Source: Oreocharis arfaki
Lineage: Eukaryota > Chordata > Aves > Passeriformes > Paramythiidae
Reading direction: 5' to 3'
Length of the DNA: 64,000 nt
Assembly: GCA_013398015.1 (NCBI GenBank)
Contig: VZRR01011363.1
Location: forward strand, 310,001 to 374,000
Each line of letters starts with the position of its first letter. Position 1 is the first letter of the stretch. The notes below the pieces were generated by a model, which saw only the letters and a program-made list of their open reading frames with translations, was not told the origin of the DNA and did no database searches. Both the position numbers and the translations under genes were made by a program. Of the stretch, positions 11,226 to 22,100 are shown one piece after another.

Positions 11226-12050
11226 CCCCGCTCCCCTCGGCCCTTCTCCCGTCTCCCGGCTCCCGGCTCCCGCTCCCTGGGCACGCCGGGATCCGGGCAG
11301 CGCCGTCCCCGCTCCCCTCGGCCCCTCTCCCGTCCCCCGGCTCCCGCTCCCTGGGCACGCCGGGATCCGGGCAGCGCCGTCCCCGCTCCCCTCGGCCCCT
11401 CTCCCGTCCCCCGGCTCCCGCTCCCTGGGCACGCCGGGATCCGGGCAGCGCCGTCCCCGCTCCCCTCGGCCCCTCTCCCGTCCCCCGGCTCCCGCTCCCT
11501 GGGCACGCCGGGATCCGGGCAGAGCCGTCCCCGCTCCCCTCGGCCCCTCTCCCGTCCCCCGGCTCCCGCTCCCTGGGCACGCCGGGATCCGGGCAGCGCC
11601 GTCCCCGCTCCCCTCGGCCCCTCTCCCGTCCCCCGGCTCCCGCTCCCTGGGCACGCCGGGATCCGGGCAGAGCCGTCCCCGCTCCCCTCGGCCCCTCTCC
11701 CGTCCCCCGGCTCCCGCTCCCTGGGCACGCCGGGATCCGGGCAGCGCCGTCCCCGCTCCCCTCGGCCCCTCTCCCGTCCCCCGGCTCCCGCTCCCTGGGC
11801 ACGCCGGGATCCGGGCAGAGCCGTCCCCGCTCCCCTCGGCCCCTCTCCCGTCCCCCGGCTCCCGNGGCCGGGCAGCGCCGTCCCCGCCCCCCTCGGCCCC
11901 TCTCCCGTCCCCCGGCTCCCGCTCCCTGGGCACGCCGGGATCCGGGCAGCGCCGTCCCCGCTCCCCTCGGCCCCTCTCCCGTCCCCCGGCTCCCGCTCCC
12001 TGGGCACGCCGGGATCCGGGCAGCGCCGTCCCCGCTCCCCTCGGCCCCTC
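11226..12050. repeat. 74-bp GC-rich minisatellite, about 11 units
   Basis: Units repeat at exactly 74 bases: the motif gggatccgggcag starts at 11288, 11362, 11436, 11510, 11584, 11658, 11732 and 11806, and again at 11937 and 12011 after the gap. Each unit contains ccccgctcccctcggcccct and cccgctccctgggcacgcc plus one BamHI site. Units are nearly identical. One base varies (C or A after gcag): C at 11301, 11375, 11449, A at 11523, C at 11597, A at 11671, C at 11745, A at 11819, C at 11876, 11950 and 12024. The first unit has an extra ggctccc. The N at 11865 interrupts the array, so the true copy number is unknown. Confidence 0.97.
11865..11865. other. Assembly gap inside the minisatellite
   Basis: The variable base before the N is at 11819 and the next at 11876: 57 bases instead of 74. 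The array is therefore collapsed or cut here, not continuous. Confidence 0.9.
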
Positions 12051-12145
12051 CGCACCGCAGACGCTTCCTGCCGGTTGCCAGGGAAACTACGGGCCGCCGG
12101 CAGCCCAAACTTTCTCCGTGCTTTCTGCAGACGGAGCGACAAGAA

Positions 12146-13440
12146 GACTAAAAGATCGATTTTTGGGGTTTTTTTTCAGCCTACCTTGTATGCTGTGATT
12201 AGCAGCATATGAGAACGGTAAATTTTCAGGTGACATCGCCACTCATTTTTAGCCACTTTTAAAATACCTTCTCAGCTATACAATCCACTCATACGATACT
12301 GAATGTTCCATTGGAAACACAGCATCACATCTGAATGTGGTAGATGAGCTTTTGGGTGAAAGGCTTTTTTAACTTGATCACGGGAGTGCTTTCATGCTTC
12401 CTTCAAGAGATGTGTATATTCTTTCACGCACACAGAAATAAATCTTCAAGCAAAATGTTTCCTTGGTTTGCTTAAGCTGTGTGGCATCCAGGCTTTCCAC
12501 CATTGCATTCTTTCTCACTTCTGTCATTTCTGCTGCAGACCTGAATGAGGATATGAGAGACTGTTTTCCTGACTTTCCACAGGAAAAAATTGCACTGTCA
12601 GTGTTGAAAAGTAGTTGTAGACTATTTTAAAAATGCCTTCGGCGTTAGATTTTGGGCAATGCAGGCATTTGGTAATTGGTTTTATGCAACATAAATACTT
12701 TGTATCTGCCAATAATGGGGAGTCAAAAGTGAGGACTTTCGCAGAGTTAAAATAGGGCTGCATAATTGAGTGCCGTTGAAATGCATTAGTGCAACATTCC
12801 ATCTGGAAATACAGAAACAAACAAAAAAAATCTATAAATAATATTGGAGAAGGGAAGATTTGTATTTTTTAAGTGTTTTTAATTAAACTCAAGAGACATT
12901 ATAGTACTTTAACAGAATTATTTTACTGCTCCACAATACTGAAGGCAATAGAAAAACTGATGCCTTTTTATCAAAAAAATTTATGGGCTGATAAATGATC
13001 TCAGAAAAAATCCAATATTTGAAAAGCAGACTATGAAAATCTTTGAAAATCACACTACAAAATGCAAACCAGCATGATCATTTCCAGGATGAGAAAAAAA
13101 TCTGCCTTTTTTTGAGCAAGGTTTATTTTTAGTTCAGTGTTTTAGTATCATTTTCTACATGTATGTGCTAAAGCTGTTTTTCAAGTACAGAACAGACCAC
13201 AGCTGTGGAAGAAAGTAGTAGGACAATTCTTGAGTCAGTAGGAGGTATGAGCTGCTGTGTAGCATGAAGCAAAACCCCACTGATCAGCCCCGTGGAGTCA
13301 GCAGCTCCCACTGAGTTCACGGAGGCACAGAAACGACTGGGTTGTAAAACGACAAGTAAGACTCCCGTCTCTGTGCATGTGCAAGAGCAGGGCTTAGTTC
13401 AGAGTCCAAACATTTTCCTGAGAAATGCAAAATAAGGGAG
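12146..13440. other. Intergenic AT-rich sequence
   Basis: Upstream flank of PACRGL. No open frame, RNA gene or repeat family that I can support. Confidence 0.7.
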
Positions 13441-13893
13441 TGTCACGGTCCTGCAGTGTGTTTGGTACCATGGGGAGTCCTGCTGTTCTTGGGGTGTTGA
13501 ATGAACGGCAAGGCTTAGCCCCCTGAGTGCAGGCAACCTGGTGTTTTGGGTAGGCTTGGTCCTCTTGTGTGGGAGCTTAACTCTCCCACATGGGAGAAAT
13601 ACAGACTAAAATGATCCTAAATTCCTAGAGTAGGGTAGTGTTGTAAATGTTTTTAAAAGCACCCTGGCAGNAATAGGGGAAACCCGAAGGAGTGGCCAGG
13701 GGCAGGGGCCCAGAGGGGAGCGGGGAACAACCCGGAAGGGGAGACACAGGGAAGAGAAGCGGGGGGGCAATACAAAATCCATAGCAATAACAAAAAGGAA
13801 ATACACAATAATGAAAAACAAGAGACCTTGGGAGGAGCCGATCCATTCAACTTGTCCTTAAGCTACTAATTTATTTACCAACCACCACAGGAT
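13441..13893 (-). mobile_element. Possible ERV LTR-derived insertion interrupted by a gap
   Basis: The block starts tgtcacggtcctgcagtg on the plus strand, so the minus strand ends ...CCGTGACA, a terminus common to avian LTRs; the other end reads accaccaca, giving TG...CA termini. It contains a GC-rich patch (13680-13770: ccaggggcaggggcccagag, agcggggaacaacccggaag) unlike its surroundings. An exact target duplication is not seen (gggag against ggata). The N at 13671 hides part of it. The family is not identified. Confidence 0.35.
13671..13671. other. Assembly gap (single N)
   Basis: Single N between an AT-rich left side (accctggcag) and a purine/GC-rich right side (aataggggaaa). Consistent with unresolved repeat sequence. 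Confidence 0.85.
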
Positions 13894-16800
13894 AGGATGA
13901 AATTGTATCCTTATATATATTTTTGTAACTTGCATGAAATTTTGAGAATTAAGAAAAGAGAAGTCCTAAGGTTAAACACGCATTCAGACCCTTCTGATTC
14001 CTACAGTATGATCTCAAAATGGTTTTTATTTCACTTGTCCTATGCGTTTGCAGATCCCCTGCTCCTTGAGTAGCTTCTTCATTATTATAACTGGCCTTGG
14101 ATTTTCTCACTTAATACAGATATTGGGAATATGGTTCAAAATGCTTGTAATAAAACATTTATTTAAAATAAAATACTTTTCATACTTTGTCTTACTGTTT
14201 TTGGTAATTTTAATAGGAACGAGTCTGTGACAAACGTATTTAGTGGATGGACAATTTGGGAAGGAAAATACTGTATGGATCAACAAAACATGACAAATTT
14301 TAGTATTTTTGTTCCTTGTGATGATACCAGTTAGTAATGTTAAATATGGTATCACGACCCACTATTACTGTATACTTGTGTAGCATTAGCTCCAGTTATT
14401 ATGAGTTTCTTCATTATTTATTTTAGTTTGTTTAATTTAACTGCCATAAACCTTTCTAAAGGCTTAAAAATAACTAAAGGCAAAAACATGATAAATTTTC
14501 AAAGAGTATTTATAATGAAAAGAAACTTTTATGTTTGTATTCAGTTGAGCATATAGAATACAAAAATGAGAATTAACTCAACACTGATTACTTACTTTTC
14601 CTTAATAATACTCAGCTAATTTAAATAGAAACAATGATTAATTAACTACCTGTACATTGATAAAACCAATATGCAATTTGACTGCTTTATTTCATTAGTC
14701 ACAATTAAATAGTTAATCACTGAGGGGGAGGAGAATTCACCAATGCCAAATGAATTCTGAGGATTATGAAATTAAAACTGAGGCTTACTGGAATATGGCT
14801 AATTGAAAGAACATCACTTAAACCAGTCACATCTTAGATCTTTTTGTCTGAGCATATTTACACCTTTGTTAAGCTAATTCATTTGGCATGGTTTAGATTT
14901 GGCATGTTGCCAGACCCAGTTGAGAAACTGTGGGGAGAATATTTCTTGATAAGTGCAGGCTTTTGAATGTGGAAGGAAGGGAGCTGATACTTTAATTTTT
15001 GTCATAATTTAATTAATTTGCATTGTCAACATTTCCCTCTCTATTTGTAGCAGCTTTTCTATTAGACAATAAGTGGTTTATGCTGATTTGTTTGCTATAT
15101 TTTTCTAAATAGAGGAAAGAGATTAACAACAGACTTAAAAATTGCCCAATTTTATGCCTTACTATGGTCTTAAATGTTCATCTAATAATACACAAACATA
15201 TATTTTCATTTCAGATTATTTTAGAAGCTTATAAACCAAGTGCAATTTTAACCACAGTTGGGGGCTGACAACTTGCAACCTAGTAAGAACAGTAAAAGAA
15301 CAAAACATGTTTCCTCAATGTATATGGTAATTCCTTTCATTTCTCCAGAAACTCTGAAAAGTTAGAAATTCTCTCTGGTCTTTCAAAAAGTGGAAGTTTA
15401 AAACTGAATTCTAGGCGTGTGTTACTTAGATAGTCTTCGAATACCAGTCCACAAAGCTTTTATTCTGACTTAACCACTCGGTGTACTTTATGAAGAGTCC
15501 TCTATGAAAGAGGAGTTACTTTACAGTGTTTGGCAATAACTGTGAGCTACAGAACAGATTGTAGACACCTAATTGTAGTTTTCAGGTTTGTCTGCAAAGA
15601 TTAAATGCTCTAGGCACTTTCATTGACAAGTGTTGCATCAGATGATTAGTTCAGTGCCTGTCAAGTTGATGGACCTGTGAATATGCCCTTTTATCTTCAG
15701 TGAAAATTGGTGTGAAACAGCATCACTTCACTTGAACAATTCTGGATAACAGCCCATAGATTCTACTGGATTGCTTACTCTTCTTCTGTAATACACCAGA
15801 AATTATTTGATTGCCTATTGTTAAGTGCTAATTTGCTGTAGGATTTTGGATTAGCAGATCAAAGTCCTGTGTAAAACTCAGAGGCAATGTCCGAAGAAAC
15901 AGACTGACCCACAGGAACCTTCAGGTTTTGATGTTTCAGAGTAACAAAAATTCATACAGGGATGACCCCCAAATTTACAAACTTAATGAGATTCCTGATG
16001 AGTATCATGGAGTACATGGTACACAGAGCACTGTTACTGTGCAGACGTGGTGCTTTGGGTATGATTTGTGAATGTAGATGCAAGGCTGAGCACAATCAAG
16101 TAGTTGCATGGACAACTGCAGTTAAATTCCATGCCAGGCTTTTTGATTGCTCTCAAGGATATCCTGCTGACCTGAAATTATTGGGAAATTAAGGTTTTTC
16201 CATGAACATGAGTACCTAAGTAAGTCAGAGAAATTTATGGCCATATAGATATAAAGATGCTAACTCATCATTGCTCTGCTTTTCTTTACTTAATGAAGTG
16301 TTTAGTGTGGTGATTTATAACTGCAATGATTCAGTCATACTTGTATTCATCTTTTGCCTGTGGCCATACAGAACCAATGTTCCTGTCTCCTGTATATAGC
16401 TAGTACTACCAGGAGCCAAAGTAGACCAGTTATACCCATCCTTCAGTGAACTGTACTTCCTTACTTACTCCTTCCTTTAAAAAATTAAATTTGGATTAAA
16501 ATGAGACATGTCAGGATTTGGTTTTTTTCCAGTTTGTCTAACTTCTCATATCATCTTTAATAATGGCAGTTTGAATTTGCTCTTTCTGGTGATGCCAATT
16601 GCTCAGGAAGGAGAAATACATTCCATTCCATCATCCAGATGCTGGCAAAATCACAGCTATCTCTGTAAAAGTACTTTGCTTGTTTATTGAGAGAGATCCA
16701 TTCCCACAAATTTAGTCAAAATAGAAAGAGCTAGGAACCTCCATTTCTTTGAATCACTAAATCTGAGTTTTATGACACTTGATTTCCTGCCTCCCTGCTG

Positions 16801-18376
16801 TTCACTGGAATCTTCTTTGTTCCTAGTTTGTCTCAGGAGTCTGAATCAGAGCATTTCCACAGTTAAATACCTAAGAAGAAGATTCACAGAAAGTACCAAA
16901 GATGACCTGGTGATGACCACCACTGAGTCATGGAAAAAGTAAAGAAAAAAGCTGTGGTTTCAGAAAAAAGTAGTTGAAAAACAGTTGGGGAAAGAGAAGG
17001 GGGAGTTGGATATACATTTGTTGTTTCTTCTCTGAAATTCACAATTGTCAAAATTTTCGAAGGTAACAAAAGGTTTTGAAAGCGGTGCTAGAAGGCTCCA
17101 TGGATTATGGAAAGCCTGTTTTTGCCTGATTTGTACAGACCTGAACCCAGACTCTCCTGCCTCTCAAACCTGAAAAACACGTGGTGATATCAGAGTATTA
17201 TTCTCAATTGCTTTAGGGCATAGCAATGATATTCTAAATTTTCCCAGAGTACAAGCTTTATTAACTATTTTTTTTCACTAAACAGGTGCAGGTATTTTTA
17301 AGTAGAAACAGAATGAAAGAATGTATCTCTGAGCATAGTAATCCTGAAGATGAAGTAATGCCCAACATCACAGGAAAAATTGAAAGAACTAGAAACAGCA
17401 TGTTCTCTTTATAAATCAGAATCTTCCTTTAAAAAATAGACAGAATATTAAAAGATGACTACTTTACCACAACTTTGGGTGCCTTGAGAAATGTTCACCT
17501 CTATTTTATATTGCAGGTACTTTTATCTAATATGATACATGCCACCCAATAAATAAAAAAGATTAGTAGTGTGGCCTTTCTCTTTGCCGTGCAGAGAATG
17601 CCATCATTCTCCTCCAGCTGATTTTTGTGAACTTGGAATTTGATTTCAAGAAAAATTTTAAAAAGTTTTAATTGAGTAACGTTCTTTGAATGCAAGACAG
17701 ACATGAATGAGCTCTAACTGTACTCACCAGATGATTTTTCTTTGATTATTTGAAAAAAACCCCTTCCTACTAAATTTCTAAGGCAGGATAAATATAATTT
17801 AAATTCTGCTGAGGGAAATAATTAAGCAAAGTTGAAAACTTGCACCTCATTGTCAGGGTGCTGCTATGAGGGCTGATTGACATGTTTTCCCCATCAGAGT
17901 TGAATAGAGAGAAAAACCAAAACCAGTTGAGGCACACACTGCAGTTTTGTGTTTTCCCACTCGGTGGCAATGATTCCCTCTTTTTCCTTCCCACTTCTGT
18001 GCTTCCTCCCAGATAGCTGCTACTCTGCATTCTGCAGCCTCTGATCAGAGGAAGAAACAAGGAAAAAATCATAGTTTTCTGTTACTTCAAATATCAAAGA
18101 TGGAAAAATAGAGTAGTTTGTTAAATGAAGATATAAGTATTTTATAGTTCACTTGTCAGAGAAAATGTGTTCTTTGATAGGAATTTTTTTACCAGTTTTA
18201 TCCCACTCTAGGGCACAGATCAGTAGCAGTATATAAAGTATTGAATAAGAGCAAGTTTACTGGACTTTATAGCACTTCACAGAATAATGCAAATAATAAT
18301 AAATACAAAAAAGTCCTCCACAAATTCAGAAGGCATCATGAAAGTATTTCTACTCTTGTCTTATTTTCTTCTTTCC

Positions 18377-18400
18377 TTTTTTTTTTTTTTTTTGTTTTTT
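18377..18400. repeat. Poly-T tract
   Basis: Seventeen T, one G, six T, followed by a pyrimidine-rich stretch and cacag. Confidence 0.9.
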
Positions 18401-19094
18401 CTTCCCCACAGCAGGAATAAACCGATGTATTTGGTACTACTTGGTCTGCAGACAACATGCTGGGGAAGACGTCTAATTGCACTGGCTAACTAAATGTATC
18501 TCTGCAGAAACTGTAGCTAGGTACAACGTGTTCTTCCCTAGGGTTTACTAACCTTCCCACTTTTGCCTGAGTCCATGAGGTTCCCTTTGCTGGATCAGAC
18601 GTTGCAGAGAGCTGCAGCACAAGGGCGTCAGGCTGTGCTCTGAGGCATGCACAGCTTGGGAGTACTGCATCCCAAAAGCATTTAATGTCTCCCACACAGC
18701 AAGCACAGCTGGCACTTGAGATAACAAGTCCAGACATGGTAGGAAAAATATCTTTGCTTAAGACGTAGAGATGGTTTGAAAGACAGACTTAAGATTTATA
18801 AGACTCAATTCAAGTTGGTGTCTCTGAACTAGTAACAGCCTAGAAGTACTGGCTGTAGTGATGGTGATGAGCTGTGGTAACAGTCGTGACTAAATAATAA
18901 AGACAGAATCAAAGGCAGTGGTGATGGTAGCAATAGCTTTCATATTTTCTGCTTTCAGAAAGTAGTTCAGCAACATCCCTTCTCTCCCTGCCCACACAGG
19001 AGTAGCAAGTGGGGGAGGAAGGCTGCCCTGCTGTCTCTTGCTCTGCTACTGGATTTTGGAGGAGGATGAATTGAAACATCTTTGCAAATCAAAG

Positions 19095-19125
19095 AACAAA
19101 CAAACAAACAAACAAACAAACAAAA
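19095..19125. repeat. (AAAC)n microsatellite
   Basis: About seven uninterrupted copies of the tetranucleotide aaac/caaa, followed by A-rich sequence. Confidence 0.95.
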
Positions 19126-22100
19126 AGCCCAAAACCCCCAAAAAATAAAACAAGGAGAAAAAAAAGGAACGAAAGAATGAACAAAAATAAGATCTGATCT
19201 TTCCAGGAAAGGTGTTGGGAGGTGGGGAAGGAGAGGGGACAGTGGGGACAGTGCACTGGAGTTGCAGTGAGAAAGAATGCAATTAGTGTGGAAGGTGGGG
19301 GAATTAAAAATGAGGATATTGGAGGTGCAATGCCTTCAAACTCATGTCTTTTAGACTTTGTCTGTTCATGGATTGTAGTTTCTGTAATTCAGGCATCATT
19401 TTGGTTTTCCACAGTTCTACTTTTTGATATGAGAAGAGGCTGGGTAAGATAAACTAGAGGATGGAAAAACTACATCATTAACTAGAGGAAAAGGGGGGCA
19501 AGGAGGAAGGGAGAGAAGCTTTTGCTATGTTTCTCAACATAGTACATTTCTTCAGTCTGTATTTGAAATAGTAGGATATGAGCATGTATATTTTTGAGGA
19601 AGGCAAAGGAAAGGATGGGAAGGGTAAGTGTGGGAATGAGTACCTCACTGCACTGTTCAGCTACAGACTGCACTGCTGTTGCTGGATGCCAATGTAGGCA
19701 GTGCTCCCTGTGTTGATTGACTGGATGATCTCAAGCTGATGTCTCTGAGGATGTGAAACTAATCTCAAGAGTAGGTTGAAAAGAGTGGTGGTGTTGTCAG
19801 AAAGGCTAAGAATGCAAGAGTCTGGAAAGCTCGTAGGTTCTGTAGGATAAATGCTGATAAATACACACTCTGAGAGACAAAGAGAAAACTTCCCAAAAGC
19901 CTTGCCATGAGGCAAGGTATGGACAAGTGGCCAGTACAACATTTACTATCAGCTTCAAGTCTGAAAGGTAATTCAGTTCACAAGGGAACTGTGTATTTAA
20001 ATACTACAAACTCGCCATCTCCCAAAAAATAACATTTCAAAACTATTGCACATCACACATTCTGTCTAACTGGAAGACTTTTGTTGAATTGAACGTAGGG
20101 GAGATCAAAGATTAATGTATCATAGTGCGTGTTCATTGAGTGTCCGATCTGAGAGAGCTGAAGAGGGTGCCCAGGGAAGACTACGTGAACCGAGGCAATT
20201 GCACAGAGCACTTCCCATGAGTATTCTCCCAGCTTTCAGCCTTTTGCCATTCAGTAACATCTTGAGCCAGGGGTGGCTGCAGCATATTCAGTAGTTTTCA
20301 GTGGATTTCTCTCATGGGGAATTCTCCTGTTGAACCACAGGAGACTATTAGTATTCACAGTAGCCTGACGAGGAGTCTTGCAGCTCACCCTCACCTTTTT
20401 ATGTTGGTTGAGTATTTTCTCTCGATTAATTTTATTTCTTGTTAAATAGTTCTTCTGTTCAGGCTTTTTCAAGGTATCAGCATCATGAGCAGCATGAGTT
20501 TGTCATCCCACATATTTTAGGTTTTTTTGACTGGATAATGAGAAATACAGTATCAATTCTCAGAATCTCAATACCATCTCTTTGTTCCTGAAGTCCCAAA
20601 CTTCTTTAGGTTTTAATTTTTCTAGAAAGTCTGTAAAATTTAAATTAGTCTAAATTGTGGCAATTTTTCTAATCAGTAATGTAAAGCACTTCAGTCTGCA
20701 GTGGACCAGAGTGTGCTTTATAACTGTCAGCTGGTTCCCACTATACATGGAAATTTTACTGCAGAAGGAAGACCCCACAGTATTTTCTCCTGTTATCCTC
20801 CTTAATTTACTATTTCCTATACTTATTTACTTCTTTTGCTGCTCTGAAAATAGATGCAAGTTTTGTCCAGCCTCTTCAGTTTGTTTCCTGTTCTAGGCTA
20901 ACCTCTCAGATGCTTCCATCAGCCACTGGTTGTGTAGATTTCCGTCCACAAAACTGAAATGTCACCATTTTCATTACCAGCCCAATCTAGGAACTGCAGT
21001 ATCCCACTGAGTATGTTGGTATAACATATCCTTGACAGCAGTGCGGCCTCAGTCCTGCAGTATTATTCCATTCTGTGCATCCATCCATTTTATTTAGCAT
21101 ATATACCATGAATGCAGTCCTAAAATGGTCCCATGAGCACTTCTGGTGTGGAATTCAATCTTGCAATCTACTACAGTTTTCTGAAGATGACTTCTGCAAA
21201 CAGTGGTGTTATAGTTGTGGAAAGCAAAACAATCAGTGAGGGATGAATTGTGGTAAATATACTGGCATCCTTGCACAGTCCCAAAAGGACTGTATCTGTT
21301 AGGACAAATACTGTGTGCGTTCCCCAAGGAGTGGAGAAAAGCAATGAGTTACAGGAGACAGTTAGGTCACCAGCTGGAGGTTTTTTGTTTGGTTGGTTTT
21401 GTTCATTATAATTAGATACATTCTAGTTTGAATAAGTATTTTAATGCTCTGATTTTTGATGAATACTAATTATCCATCAGGGGCAATAAGTGCTGCGTAA
21501 GTGGTTATTCAGAACTTACATTATTTCTTTGACTCAAAATAAATAATATTTTACACCATCCTTCTTCACTAAAGTGTGATTTTCCACTCAAATGTTTTAA
21601 TGTTATGGCTTTAGATAGTGACAGTAGTAGTTAGAAATTTATTTAATAGTTTGTTCTTAAATTGAAGAGGCAATAAGCATTTAAATCTACTCTTTAGCTT
21701 TTGTTGTTTAACTGGTCTTTTACTTACAACAACATGTCAGCCAGCAAGATTTCATTCCTTAGTGCTCTCAGACACTGGACCTTGTCACAAGGAAAATGAA
21801 AAAAGATTAGTCCACTGTTTTGACAAGCAAGCACCAGATATTTTATTGCTAAGAGAAATCTCTTTAGCTGAATCTGACAGTTAGACCCAAACATATCTAG
21901 GTATTCTAGTTTTGATGTGTGTGTTTTTAAAATCTGTTTATATAATTATTTCCTTCAGTTTTACAGGTACAAATACAACTTTCTGGAGTGCTTCTGTTTA
22001 GATCAGATTATTATGATTATTAGAGAGATGCCTCTGCCTGAATTAAGGTGCAAACTACAGCATATGCTGAAGTCAATAGTATGAATTTTATTTAACAGTA

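Larger units (their letters stand above)
11050..12145 (-). promoter_or_regulatory. CpG-island promoter of PACRGL
   Basis: Strongly GC- and CpG-rich block in an otherwise AT-rich window, at the expected 5' end of PACRGL. On the minus strand a good donor context (CAGCAGG|GTAAGGGAG, exon end at 11067) could close a first exon in the left part of the island. Most of the block is a 74-bp minisatellite. No gene on the plus strand to the right was found, so a bidirectional role is unsupported. The transcription start is not visible from sequence alone. Confidence 0.7.

Noticed and set aside
11055..12212. Five long open frames (262-385 codons, Pro/Arg/Gly/Ser-rich) on both strands
   Set aside because: They are the 74-bp GC-rich repeat read in different frames: 74 is not a multiple of 3, stop codons are absent in the unit, and no frame has a non-repeat protein signature.
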